In this document: in pieces, positions 1-8,617 of the stretch
Layout: the number at the start of each line of letters is the position of its first letter
How positions within the stretch are numbered: the stretch's first letter is position 1
Assembly (NCBI GenBank): GCA_040221475.1
Contig: JAVKEJ010000058.1
Location: 372,001 to 436,000, forward strand
Source of the DNA: WLXB01 sp040221475
GTDB lineage: Bacteria > Pseudomonadota > Alphaproteobacteria > Rhodospirillales > Rhodospirillaceae
Direction of reading: 5' to 3'
DNA: 64,000 nucleotides
The notes under the pieces: model-generated
Seen by the model: the letters and a program-made list of their open reading frames with translations, nothing else
Told to the model about the DNA's origin: nothing
Databases searched by the model: none
Translations under genes and position numbers: made by a program

Positions 1-418
1 ACGGAGATACGTTTATCGCATTCTCACCCGCCGCGCGCCGGCGGCCCTGGAAAAAGATCGCGTGTGGTGGCTGTCCAAAGATATGAATGTTGAGGCCATG
101 CATCAGGCCGCCCAGCGCCTGGTTGGGGAGCATGATTTTTCGTCTTTCCGCGCAACCGAGTGTCAAGCCAAAACGCCGGTTAAAACCCTCTATGCGTTAG
201 ATGTCAGCCGTCAGGGTGAGACTATTGAAGTGTATGCCAAAGCCCCTTCCTTTCTACATCACCAAGTGCGCAACATGGTAGGGACCCTGAGTTTGGTCGG
301 TGAAGGCAAATGGACCGCAGCTGATGTCAGTGCGGCCCTGGTGGCAAAAAACCGTGCGGCAGGTGGCCCGACTGCACCTCCGGGCGGCTTGTATCTCACA
401 GAGGTGCGCTACCCTTAA
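1..418 (+). CDS. truA: tRNA pseudouridine synthase A, C-terminal part (5' end outside window)
   Basis: TruA converts uridines 38-40 of the tRNA anticodon stem to pseudouridine in the cytoplasm. The reading frame is open from base 2, so the gene begins to the left of the window and the catalytic Asp region is missing here. The visible 138 residues carry the C-terminal TruA features: DFSSFRATECQAKTPVKT, the stretch SFLHHQVRNMVGTL and the final proline/glycine-rich PPGGLYLTEVRYP. An internal ATG at base 62 is not the start because the family sequence (RRYVYRILTRRAPAAL) continues upstream of it. The stop overlaps by 4 bases with the end of the convergent membrane-protein gene. Identification is firm; partialness is due only to the window edge. 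Confidence 0.93.
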   Translation, partial: RRYVYRILTRRAPAALEKDRVWWLSKDMNVEAMHQAAQRLVGEHDFSSFRATECQAKTPVKTLYALDVSRQGETIEVYAKAPSFLHHQVRNMVGTLSLVGEGKWTAADVSAALVAKNRAAGGPTAPPGGLYLTEVRYP

Positions 419-987
419 TTGGCGAGCATTCTCAGGGTGATCTGACCAACCAGCAGTGTCAGCAGGATGTCGAGCACCACAATGCCGATCCCCGTGCCCA
501 GCGTGACCCTCAATCCCTCGCGCGCAATAAAGGCGGCGTATGTCACATAAGCCACAAAGATCATGCTGTCGAAAAAGCCGGAGATCGCCAGTGGCAGCAA
601 CTCAAGTTGCGATAAAATAATGATTGGCATGGCGATAAAGCCCACTGCCAACTGAAACCAGTTGTAGGCGACCAAGTAACGGAAAAACGCTGCGTTGCGG
701 TCTAACAGTTTGACCACAGACAGCATGGCAACCGGATAGAGAAACCAAAGCGTAATGTACTCAAGTCCTTCAACAAAAAACATGCGGAGTGCAGCCGGGG
801 GTTGCTCGGCTGTCATGTACACGCTGATCTGGTAGATCGCTTGCAATGGGGCAACAAGCGCGGCAGCAATGAAGGAGCGCCAGAAGCCCTGTTCTGTTGC
901 GTTAAAATAATCGAAGGCTTTCTCGTCCCAACGGGCAATACGCCATAAACCGTACAACGCGCCGGCGGCTTCTTTGGTGCTAATCAT
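415..987 (-). CDS. Yip1-like integral membrane protein of unknown function
   Basis: A 190-residue protein with about five hydrophobic segments (roughly residues 38-58, 75-98, 105-125, 130-150 and 163-188). The spacing resembles Yip1-domain membrane proteins often found beside dapE in alphaproteobacteria. No catalytic motif is visible. It starts at an ATG 9 bases after dapE ends, so it is probably the last gene of the dapD-dapE transcript, and it ends overlapping the convergent truA stop. Function is unknown; the Yip1 relationship is an inference from topology and context. Confidence 0.7.
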   Translation of the reverse strand: MISTKEAAGALYGLWRIARWDEKAFDYFNATEQGFWRSFIAAALVAPLQAIYQISVYMTAEQPPAALRMFFVEGLEYITLWFLYPVAMLSVVKLLDRNAAFFRYLVAYNWFQLAVGFIAMPIIILSQLELLPLAISGFFDSMIFVAYVTYAAFIAREGLRVTLGTGIGIVVLDILLTLLVGQITLRMLAN

Positions 988-996
988 GAAGCGTGA

Positions 997-2175
997 TCAT
1001 GATGAAAAGAAGCTCTGAAGAATACGTTTGTAGATTTCTGTCAGATCGTTCAAGTCGTTCACCGCCACTCGCTCATCAGACTTATGCATGGTCAGGCCGA
1101 CGAGGCCAAACTCGCAAACCGGGCAGGCGGCGCGAATAAAGCGGGCATCAGAGGTGCCGCCGCTGGTCGAGAGTTCAGGTGTTTTTTGCGTCACAGCCTG
1201 CACGGCCTTGGCAACCAATGTACTGAGGGGGCCGGGCGGCGTGACAAAAGACTCTCCGCTGATCTGAATATCCAAGTCATACATCGCGCCGTTGCTGGCG
1301 GCATCCAAACTAGTGCGGAGCCATTCGGAAAGGCTGGCACCGCTATGACTGTCGTTAAATCGAATGTTGAACGCCAATCGCGCACTGGCCGGAATCACGT
1401 TGGTCGCGTCATTGCCCACATCGACGGATGTGAGCGTCAGCGTTGAGGGTTGGAATGTTTCTGTTCCGTCATCCAATGGCTGGGCTGTCAACGCGTTGGC
1501 ATAGCGTAACAGCGCCGTGATGGGGTTGTCCGCCAGATGCGGATAGGCGGCATGGCCCTGGGTGCCATAGGCGGTGAGTTTGCCGTTCAAGCTGCCGCGG
1601 CGGCCAATCTTGATCATCTCGCCGAGCTGGGTGGGGTTTGTGGGTTCACCTACCACGCAGGCATCCAGCACCTCACCGCGGTTCTTCAGCCAGTTCAGCA
1701 TCTTCTTTGTGCCGTTGATGGCGGGGCCTTCCTCGTCCCCGGTGATGAGCAAGCTGATCGAGCCCGGCGGCTGGCCGTTGTCGTCGAGATAGCGCGTTGC
1801 CGCTGCCACAAAGCTGGCAATGGCCCCTTTCATGTCGGCAGCGCCGCGCCCGTATAAATGTTCGTCGATCACATCCCCGGCGAAAGGTTCAGTGGTCCAT
1901 CCAGTGCCAACGGGCACCACATCCGTATGGCCTGCAAAACAAAAGTTGGGGGCGGTCGTGCCGAGGCGGGCATACAAATTATCAACCGGGGCCGTGCCCG
2001 GCTCCTCAAAGGGCAGGCGATGACAGCTAAACCCCAAAGTCGTGAGGGCGGCTTCAAGCACATCTAAAGCGCCGGCGTCCTCAGGCGTGACGCTGGCACA
2101 GCGAATCAGCGCTTGCGCCAAAGGCAACGGGTCTTTGAGGGTGGCGCGTTCAATGTGCGCCGGGATGTTGGTCAT
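997..2175 (-). CDS. dapE: succinyl-diaminopimelate desuccinylase
   Basis: DapE is a dinuclear-zinc M20 peptidase-family enzyme that hydrolyses N-succinyl-LL-2,6-diaminopimelate to LL-diaminopimelate and succinate, in the lysine and peptidoglycan precursor pathway. The 392 residues match the usual length of about 375-390. Visible family landmarks are FAGHTDVVPVG with the first zinc His and Asp, GRGAADMKG, GDEEGPA with the catalytic and zinc glutamates, VVGEPT, and the C-terminal GGTSDARF and MHKSDE segments. The ATG overlaps the dapD stop by 4 bases, indicating translational coupling. Both succinylase-branch enzymes are therefore co-expressed. Confidence 0.96.
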   Translation of the reverse strand: MTNIPAHIERATLKDPLPLAQALIRCASVTPEDAGALDVLEAALTTLGFSCHRLPFEEPGTAPVDNLYARLGTTAPNFCFAGHTDVVPVGTGWTTEPFAGDVIDEHLYGRGAADMKGAIASFVAAATRYLDDNGQPPGSISLLITGDEEGPAINGTKKMLNWLKNRGEVLDACVVGEPTNPTQLGEMIKIGRRGSLNGKLTAYGTQGHAAYPHLADNPITALLRYANALTAQPLDDGTETFQPSTLTLTSVDVGNDATNVIPASARLAFNIRFNDSHSGASLSEWLRTSLDAASNGAMYDLDIQISGESFVTPPGPLSTLVAKAVQAVTQKTPELSTSGGTSDARFIRAACPVCEFGLVGLTMHKSDERVAVNDLNDLTEIYKRILQSFFSS

Positions 2176-3014
2176 TCGCGCAATAACTCATTGATGGAAA
2201 CCTTAGAGCGGGTTTTCGCATCGACACGTTTGACGATCACCGCGCAATACAGACTCGGGCCTGGTGACCCATCCGGCAGCGGCTTGCCGGGCAGAGCACC
2301 GGGCACAACCACGGAATAAGCTGGCACGCGGCCCATAAATATCTCGCCGGTGTTGCGGTCGATAATTTTCGTTGACGCGCCAATAAACACGCCCATGGAC
2401 AGCACGGCCCCTTCTTCAACCACAACCCCTTCAACCACTTCAGAGCGCGCGCCGATGAAGCAGTTGTCTTCAATAATGACCGGGCCGGCCTGTAAGGGTT
2501 CAAGGACTCCGCCAATGCCAGCGCCACCTGATAAGTGGACATGTTTGCCAATCTGAGCGCAACTGCCGACGGTGGCCCAGGTGTCAACCATGGTGCCTTC
2601 GCCCACATAAGCCCCCAAGTTGACGAAACTCGGCATCAGAACCACACCGGGCGCGATGTAGGCCGAATGACGCACAACCGTGCTTGGCACCGCCCGGAAC
2701 CCGGCCTTGGAAAATTCAGCTTCCGTCCAGCCCTTAAATTTTGAAGGGACTTTATCCCACCACACGCCATCATCAGGCCCGCCATTTTGCAGCCGCATGG
2801 CGTTCAAACGAAAGGACAGGAGCACCGCTTTTTTGCACCATTCATTGACATGCCAGGCTCCGTCAGTCTTTTCGGCAACCCGCACCGCGCCACTGTCCAG
2901 CAGGTTCAGGGCGTCTTCAACCGCGTCTCTTTGATCGCCGGTGGTGGTGGTGGAAATGCTGTCGCGGGCCTCCCAGGCGCTTTCAACGCGGTCTTGTAAG
3001 GCTTTGATGTTCAT
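2172..3014 (-). CDS. dapD: tetrahydrodipicolinate N-succinyltransferase
   Basis: DapD transfers succinyl from succinyl-CoA to tetrahydrodipicolinate, the step that commits to the succinylase branch of lysine synthesis. The protein has the short helical N-terminal domain followed by a left-handed beta-helix of hexapeptide repeats, seen around residues 105-220 (for example GAYVGEGTMVDTWATVG and CFIGARSEVVEGVVVEEG). The start chosen is ATG at 3014 (MNIKALQDR), the usual family N terminus, giving 280 residues; a purine-rich GGGAG lies about 11 bases before it. An in-frame ATG at 3032 would add six residues but has no ribosome-binding site. The roughly 255 bases between this gene and the divergent diguanylate cyclase must hold both promoters. 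Confidence 0.96.
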   Translation of the reverse strand: MNIKALQDRVESAWEARDSISTTTTGDQRDAVEDALNLLDSGAVRVAEKTDGAWHVNEWCKKAVLLSFRLNAMRLQNGGPDDGVWWDKVPSKFKGWTEAEFSKAGFRAVPSTVVRHSAYIAPGVVLMPSFVNLGAYVGEGTMVDTWATVGSCAQIGKHVHLSGGAGIGGVLEPLQAGPVIIEDNCFIGARSEVVEGVVVEEGAVLSMGVFIGASTKIIDRNTGEIFMGRVPAYSVVVPGALPGKPLPDGSPGPSLYCAVIVKRVDAKTRSKVSINELLRE

Positions 3015-3269
3015 CGTTTTTATTGCTCCCATAGGCGGTGGCGCTGATCGCTGAAACGCACGTCACAAAGTTGCCAGACCATAGCCACAGCCCCGGTCAA
3101 GTCAACGTCCTCCATCGCCTCTTGTTTGAGTCTTTGGGGGATCATTGCGCGAAATGATTGCGGGGGAAAACCGTTTCACAAATTGCGCCAGTCTGGGTAT
3201 AAAAAGATCATATTTTTCAAACTGTTGCACGGTTAGAATGATTCGCTCGGTTTGAAACGGGGGGCAGTG

Positions 3270-4976
3270 ATGGGTAAGACGGTTGATACAGATGTCACGG
3301 ACCCTGATGGGGAATACGTTCTTGCGTCTGCCAGTTTTGATCTTTATCAGGAACCGCTCTTGCAGCTCTCCGCCTCGGGCGCGTTGTCAGCCCTCAACCC
3401 GCCGGCCGATGTTTTTCTAAAAGCCATTGATGAGCAGACGAAGGGCCTCATTTCTCAAAGTGCAGCGCCAGCGATCAATGGGCGTCCTCTGGTCGAGCAA
3501 ATCGAAGTTGCTGGAGCGAACGGACCTCAAACGCTTCACCTCACGGTTATGCCGTTAGAGGGGGGGCGTGCGTCTATTTTGATGCGGGATGCAACTTTAG
3601 AAACATCGCTGCGTTTGGCCCTAGTTGATTCTCGCCAGCGCTACAAAGATTTCGTCGATATATCGACAGATTTTGCCTGGGAAACCAATACAGACCATCG
3701 GTTTGCGTTTGTTTCGCCTCGTGGTGGCCTTGGATACGCAGCGTCTGAATTGCTTGAGATTGACCCAGAAAACCTGGCGATGGAGTTTTCCAGCGGTGGC
3801 CACTCTCCATTCTTTACGCACCGGCGGCTGGAAAATAATGAGGTGTGGCTGAAGCGAGCTGATGGTCGGTCGGCTTGTGTGGTGATTTCCGCAATGCCGT
3901 TGGAAACGGCTGATGGCACATGGCGTGGTGCGCGCGGTGTCTGCCGCGACGTAACAGAATCACGCGAAAGAGAAGCAACGTTAGCCCGTGTCCGTAATCG
4001 CGAGCGGGTGTTGACGCGCATCGTTCGATCCTTCCGCGATGAAGTGAATCCTGAGAACATGCTTGCGTCAGCGGCTGAGACTCTTGCGCGGGGTCTGGGC
4101 GCGGAGTGCTGTCAGATTTTTCGCCTGACGTCGCAGGACCCACCTGATGACGGCGGTTATACATTTAAGAACTTCACGGTGGCCGGAACCTATGGTCACG
4201 TCGAAGGGGATTCTCATCGGCCGATATTGGACTCCCTCGCTGCCGGAGCAGGTGCTGCTGAAATAAGTAAAGAAAACTGGCAAATACTGGCAGCGCCTGC
4301 CCGCTATCAAGGGGTTCTAAATGGTGCCGTAATACTCTGGCGACGGGTCGAGCGCGGCCCGTGGAACGATGATGACCGCTTGCTGATTGGCGATATTGCC
4401 AATCAGATTGGCATTACAATTGAGCAACTGGTTCATCATGAGCGTATCGTTAAGATTTCTCGAACCGATGCGATGACGGGCCTGTTGAATCGCGGCGCAT
4501 TTTTAGAAGCATTGACGCGGCAATTACACCGTCTGGGCCGTGCGCCGGATGATGCGGCCTTGATGTATGTGGACCTTGATAACTTCAAGGCTGTGAACGA
4601 CACCAAAGGGCATCAGGCCGGTGATGAGGTGCTGATGAAGTTGCGCGATATTCTGGTGACTCAAACACGGCCAACAGATTTGGTTTGCAGACTTGGGGGG
4701 GATGAATTTGCGGTCTTCCTGAATGGAGCGAACAGAGAGATCGCTGAAAACCGCGCTAAAAAATTTCTAGAGGTCGCGCAGGAACTTCGGGAGTATTCTG
4801 CGTCACCAGATAAACCCCTTGGTATGTCTATCGGGATTGCCGTTCTGGTACGCAATCACCCTGAACCTTTAGATGAGTTACTGGCGCGGGCAGACAGCGC
4901 TATGTATGACGCTAAAAAATCAGGCAAGGGGCAGTTTTCCATTGCAGCGCCTCCGAAAGAAGCGTCACCATCATGA
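3270..4976 (+). CDS. diguanylate cyclase with PAS and GAF sensor domains
   Basis: The protein synthesises cyclic di-GMP from two GTP. From the N terminus there is a PAS-like region (about residues 20-120), a second PAS with PAC-type end (125-240, MPLETADGTWRGARGVCRDVTE), a GAF domain (about 260-395) and a GGDEF domain (about 400-560). The active-site loop LGGDEFAVFL is intact, and RPTD five residues before it fits the RxxD inhibitory I-site, so feedback inhibition by c-di-GMP is expected. There are no membrane segments, so sensing should be cytoplasmic. The start chosen is ATG at 3270, with GGGGGG upstream; the frame extends to a TTG at 3252. Its stop overlaps the following DUF2336 gene by 4 bases. 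The input signal is unknown. Confidence 0.93.
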   Translation: MGKTVDTDVTDPDGEYVLASASFDLYQEPLLQLSASGALSALNPPADVFLKAIDEQTKGLISQSAAPAINGRPLVEQIEVAGANGPQTLHLTVMPLEGGRASILMRDATLETSLRLALVDSRQRYKDFVDISTDFAWETNTDHRFAFVSPRGGLGYAASELLEIDPENLAMEFSSGGHSPFFTHRRLENNEVWLKRADGRSACVVISAMPLETADGTWRGARGVCRDVTESREREATLARVRNRERVLTRIVRSFRDEVNPENMLASAAETLARGLGAECCQIFRLTSQDPPDDGGYTFKNFTVAGTYGHVEGDSHRPILDSLAAGAGAAEISKENWQILAAPARYQGVLNGAVILWRRVERGPWNDDDRLLIGDIANQIGITIEQLVHHERIVKISRTDAMTGLLNRGAFLEALTRQLHRLGRAPDDAALMYVDLDNFKAVNDTKGHQAGDEVLMKLRDILVTQTRPTDLVCRLGGDEFAVFLNGANREIAENRAKKFLEVAQELREYSASPDKPLGMSIGIAVLVRNHPEPLDELLARADSAMYDAKKSGKGQFSIAAPPKEASPS

Positions 4977-6289
4977 CCATGGCGAAGGACCAACTGGTGC
5001 GCTTGCTTGGCAGTCATGACCATGCTCTGAACTATGAGCAAGCAAGAGATCTACTCGATCATCCCGACAGCGACGTGCGCTTAGCGCTCGCCAACCGGTC
5101 GGACCTTGAACCTGAAATTTTATACTTTCTGGCCCGCGACCCAGATATAATTGTGCGCCGCGCGGTCACTGTTAATCCGAATACGCCAGAAAAAGCACAC
5201 CTGCTCTTGGCCGAGGATTCAGCCAGTGAAGTCCGCAGTGATCTGGCAGATCGTCTCGGTCAGCTTTTACCCGATCTAACTGAAGATGAAAAAGACAAAG
5301 CATGGCGCACAACTCATCAGGCGTTAACGCTGCTGGCGCGCGATCAGTTGCCCCTGGTGCGGCGGGTGCTGTCTGAAACACTCAAGTTATTGCCGACCGC
5401 GCCGCATGACATCATTCTGACTCTAGCCCATGATAGAGATAGTGATGTTGCCGCACCCGTTCTGCAGTTCTCGCCGGTGCTCACTGATGAAGACCTGTTG
5501 TCGGTTATAGCCAGCAGTCCTTTAAGTGCGTCTCTGAGCGCAATTTCTAAACGCTATGGTGTCAGCTTTGCTGTCTCGGATGCTATCTATCACACTGGAG
5601 ACACCAGTGCGGTCACGGCTCTGCTTGGCAATGAAAGTGCTCAGATTCGCGAGGAAACTCTGGATGCGATTGTCTCTGCGGCACCGGGCCATACATCGTG
5701 GCATGAACCTCTGGTGCGCCGACGAGATATTGCCCCAGAGACAGCGTTGCATATAGCTGGGTTCGTTGCAGACTCGCTTATTGAAAACCTCGCCGCGCGA
5801 GATGATTTTCCGAAAGAGACGATCAGCCACTTAAAAGACATTGTGCGCAATAAATTGCGTGACGATCAACAGAACGAGCGTTTGCTGCCGCCCAACCCAA
5901 GCGAGGGTATGGGAGATTATGAGTCTTTAGCTTTGGCCGAGCAGCAAGTGGAAACTCTTGCCGGCCAAGGTCAACTTACAGCCGAGCAAGTGCTATCTGC
6001 TTTAGATGACGAGAATATATCTTTTGCGATTGTCGCAGTTGCGCAACTGGCGGGTATATCTATGCAGGCTGTCACGGCGGCCGTAAATTCAAACAGTGCC
6101 AAAGCGATACAAGCCTTGAGTTGGAAAGCTGGTTTTAGCGCGGAAGATGCGGTGCATCTTCAGATGGCCTTGGGCCGCGTGCCACCCAATGAGATTATTA
6201 CCCCGCGGTCCGATGGAAGTTATGATGCCACGACGTCAGAGATGATGTGGCAGGTTGAGTTGTTCATGGAAGAGGCGAGGAACGGTTAA
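4973..6289 (+). CDS. DUF2336 (HEAT-like repeat) protein
   Basis: A 438-residue helical protein of the DUF2336 family, which is common in alphaproteobacteria and of unsettled function. The N-terminal half shows HEAT-like helical repeats with the recurrent pattern DSDVRLALANR, DPDIIVRRAVTVNP, ASEVRSDLADR. The C-terminal part is also helical and acidic. No catalytic motif or signal peptide is visible. The ATG overlaps the stop of the diguanylate cyclase (ATGA), so the two proteins are almost certainly made together. This suggests a role in a c-di-GMP signalling pathway, possibly as an adaptor, but that is inference from position only. It ends three bases from a convergent gene. Confidence 0.85.
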   Translation: MTMAKDQLVRLLGSHDHALNYEQARDLLDHPDSDVRLALANRSDLEPEILYFLARDPDIIVRRAVTVNPNTPEKAHLLLAEDSASEVRSDLADRLGQLLPDLTEDEKDKAWRTTHQALTLLARDQLPLVRRVLSETLKLLPTAPHDIILTLAHDRDSDVAAPVLQFSPVLTDEDLLSVIASSPLSASLSAISKRYGVSFAVSDAIYHTGDTSAVTALLGNESAQIREETLDAIVSAAPGHTSWHEPLVRRRDIAPETALHIAGFVADSLIENLAARDDFPKETISHLKDIVRNKLRDDQQNERLLPPNPSEGMGDYESLALAEQQVETLAGQGQLTAEQVLSALDDENISFAIVAVAQLAGISMQAVTAAVNSNSAKAIQALSWKAGFSAEDAVHLQMALGRVPPNEIITPRSDGSYDATTSEMMWQVELFMEEARNG

Positions 6290-6291
6290 GT

Positions 6292-6984
6292 CTATGAACT
6301 TGCTTCCGTCGCATACCGGAGCCATGCGGTAAGATCTTCCGTCACGTAATGGCAGTGCTCGTCTGGGTTTGTCGATGCAGCATTACTCTCGTGCTGTACT
6401 AAGACAGTCACCATACCCAGTTCGGCAGCAGGCTTTAGATTTTTTACTGAATCCTCAAACATAATAGCTGTGCTGGGTTCAAAAACATGACTGGTCAAGA
6501 ACCTCTGATAGGAGTCTGGATCGGGCTTGGGAATAAAATTTCCTGCTTGTATGTCAAAAATAGCTTCAAAACAGTCTTTAATGCCTAACGCAGTCAGAAC
6601 GCCAATGGCATGCTGTTTTGATCCATTCGTATGGATTAGTCTGCGTCCGGGTAGGGCGTCGATGATGTCTTTCAGGTGGGGGTCAGGGTGTAAAACAGAA
6701 TGGTCTATGTCGTGGACATAATCCATGAAGGCAATGGGATCGACCTGATGATGAATCATCAGTCCGCGCATGGTGGTGCCATACTCATGGTAGTACTGTT
6801 TCTGAATTGTAAAGGCGGCGTCCGCATCAATATCAAGCAGTGTTGAAATAAAGGCTTTCATCCGGGCGTCAATTTGAGGAAACAAATTGGCTGAGGCCGG
6901 GTAGAGGGTGTTGTCTAAATCGAACACCCAGGTGTCGATATGCGACAGGTCAAGGTGCGACAGGTCAGGTTTTGAAACCGTCAT
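6292..6984 (-). CDS. HAD-family pyrimidine 5'-nucleotidase
   Basis: A 230-residue haloacid dehalogenase-superfamily phosphatase of the Sdt1/PPM1-like pyrimidine 5'-nucleotidase group. Motif I is FDLDNTLYP (about residues 21-29) with the nucleophile Asp and acid/base Asp; motif II is HTNGSKQHA; the C-terminal acidic motif is MFEDSVKNL. These residues are all intact, so the enzyme should dephosphorylate pyrimidine nucleoside monophosphates or a similar small phosphate ester. It lies seven bases downstream of argB on the same strand, a conserved arrangement in this bacterial group, and is probably co-transcribed with it. The exact substrate cannot be read from sequence. Confidence 0.85.
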   Translation of the reverse strand: MTVSKPDLSHLDLSHIDTWVFDLDNTLYPASANLFPQIDARMKAFISTLLDIDADAAFTIQKQYYHEYGTTMRGLMIHHQVDPIAFMDYVHDIDHSVLHPDPHLKDIIDALPGRRLIHTNGSKQHAIGVLTALGIKDCFEAIFDIQAGNFIPKPDPDSYQRFLTSHVFEPSTAIMFEDSVKNLKPAAELGMVTVLVQHESNAASTNPDEHCHYVTEDLTAWLRYATEASS

Positions 6985-6991
6985 GCAGGGT

Positions 6992-7888
6992 CTAGCGAAT
7001 TAATGTGCCGACGCCGTGCGGCGTGAACAATTCTAGCAACACCGAGTGAGCCACACGCCCGTCCAATATCACAGCAGCATCGACACCCTGTTCAACAGCC
7101 TTCAAGCAGGTTTCAACCTTGGGGATCATTCCGCCCGATATGGTGCCAGACTGGATAAGTGTGCGAGCGCGTTCGACTGTGATCTCAGGCATCAACTGTT
7201 TGGTGTCACTTAAGACACCCGGCACATCTGTCAGCATCAACAGGCGGGCCGCACCGAGCGCGGCTGCAATCGCGCCAGCCGAGGTGTCGGCGTTGATGTT
7301 ATAGGTCTCGCCATTGCTGCCGACGCCGATGGGCGCAATCACAGGAATAATATCGGATTCTTCAAAGGTCTGCAGAATGTGGGGGTTTATCTCGTCCGGT
7401 TCTCCAACAAAACCTAGGTCTAGAATCTTCTCGATGTTCGAGCCTGGATCTTTCTTAGACCGACGCAACTTACGCGCTTTAATGAGGTTGCCGTCTTTAC
7501 CAGACAACCCAACGGCAAACCCGCCCGCCCCATTGATGGCCGTCACAATCTGTTTGTTGATAGAACCGCACAGCACCATTTCGACGATATCGACTGTGGC
7601 AGCATCGGTGACCCTTAGCCCATCGACAAAGGTGCTTTGAATCTTAAGCCGCTCCAGCATTTCGCCAATTTGCGGCCCACCGCCATGCACAATCACGGGG
7701 TTTAGGCCCACTTGTTTCAGCAGGACAATGTCACGGGCGAAGTCTGCAGCGAGCGAATCGTCTCCCATGGCATGGCCACCGTATTTGACCACCACGGTCT
7801 CTCCGGCGAATTCCCGCATATACGGCAGGGCATCGGCAAGGATTCCGGCTTTTTCTAACCATTCGGCGTGATTGTCTTGTGTTGACAT
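6992..7888 (-). CDS. argB: acetylglutamate kinase
   Basis: ArgB phosphorylates N-acetyl-L-glutamate with ATP, the second step of arginine biosynthesis. The 298-residue amino-acid kinase fold is complete. The N-terminal glycine-rich VVKYGGHAMG, the substrate loop VHGGGPQIGEML, the NINADTSAGAIAAALGA stretch and MLTDVPGV are clear. The presence of an N-terminal helix before the first strand is typical of arginine-inhibited (hexameric) acetylglutamate kinases, so feedback inhibition is likely, though this is inference. The gene follows engB with a 39-base gap and precedes the nucleotidase. Confidence 0.96.
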   Translation of the reverse strand: MSTQDNHAEWLEKAGILADALPYMREFAGETVVVKYGGHAMGDDSLAADFARDIVLLKQVGLNPVIVHGGGPQIGEMLERLKIQSTFVDGLRVTDAATVDIVEMVLCGSINKQIVTAINGAGGFAVGLSGKDGNLIKARKLRRSKKDPGSNIEKILDLGFVGEPDEINPHILQTFEESDIIPVIAPIGVGSNGETYNINADTSAGAIAAALGAARLLMLTDVPGVLSDTKQLMPEITVERARTLIQSGTISGGMIPKVETCLKAVEQGVDAAVILDGRVAHSVLLELFTPHGVGTLIR

Positions 7889-7927
7889 GAATCCTCTGAG
7901 GGCGCTGTTTGATCTATATTATTAGGT

Positions 7928-8599
7928 TTATGAGCTTGCGATTGGCAGAGCCAATTGTGACAGGCTGGCCCGAAGTTCTGCAAGACCTGTTCCAGTGTGA
8001 GAGCTTGTGACCGCAATTTCTGGGAAGGCGGCTGCATGCGTTGCCGCCTCTGCGGTGACAGCCGCAACGGTACGTTCCAAAGCGCCCGGCTTCACTTTAT
8101 CAGACTTTGTCATCACGATCTGATAGTTGACTGCCGCTTCATCCAAATCCTTCATGACTTCGCGGTCATTGGTTTTGAGGCCATGGCGGCTATCCACCAG
8201 CATACACACGCGACGGAGTTGCTGCCGTCCCATCAGGTAAGTTTTAACCAGTCTTGTCCAGGCATCCACTTCGCTTTTGGGCGCACGCGCGTAGCCATAT
8301 CCAGGCAGATCAGCGAGCAACAACCGGTCACCAATGCTAAAAAAGTTCAGTTGTTGAGTGCGCCCTGGTGTGACGGAGGTCCGTGCCAATGTCTTGCGAC
8401 CGGTCAGGCTGTTAACCAGGCTCGATTTCCCAACGTTTGAGCGACCGGCAAACGCAATTTCCGGCAAGTCGCTGTCGGGCACTTGAGTCAAAGCCGCCGC
8501 CCCAAGGATGAACGTGCAGTCTCCCGCAAACAGTTTACGTCCTTCTTCACGAAAGCGCGCTTCATCCGCCGCAAAGTCCGGGGTTGCGATTTCAGGCAT
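7928..8599 (-). CDS. engB: ribosome biogenesis GTPase EngB/YihA
   Basis: EngB (YihA/YsxC) is a small essential TRAFAC GTPase acting in late assembly of the 50S ribosomal subunit. The 223-residue protein has the G1 loop FAGRSNVGKSSLVNSL, the G3 motif LADLPGYGYA and the G4 motif MTKSDK. An N-terminal extension of about 40 residues before the GTPase core is usual in alphaproteobacteria. It starts 18 bases after yidC ends, continuing the rpmH-rnpA-yidD-yidC order on the minus strand, which is a well-known conserved neighbourhood. Confidence 0.95.
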   Translation of the reverse strand: MPEIATPDFAADEARFREEGRKLFAGDCTFILGAAALTQVPDSDLPEIAFAGRSNVGKSSLVNSLTGRKTLARTSVTPGRTQQLNFFSIGDRLLLADLPGYGYARAPKSEVDAWTRLVKTYLMGRQQLRRVCMLVDSRHGLKTNDREVMKDLDEAAVNYQIVMTKSDKVKPGALERTVAAVTAEAATHAAAFPEIAVTSSHTGTGLAELRASLSQLALPIASS

Positions 8600-8617
8600 G
8601 CAGCCGCTCCAATTGTG

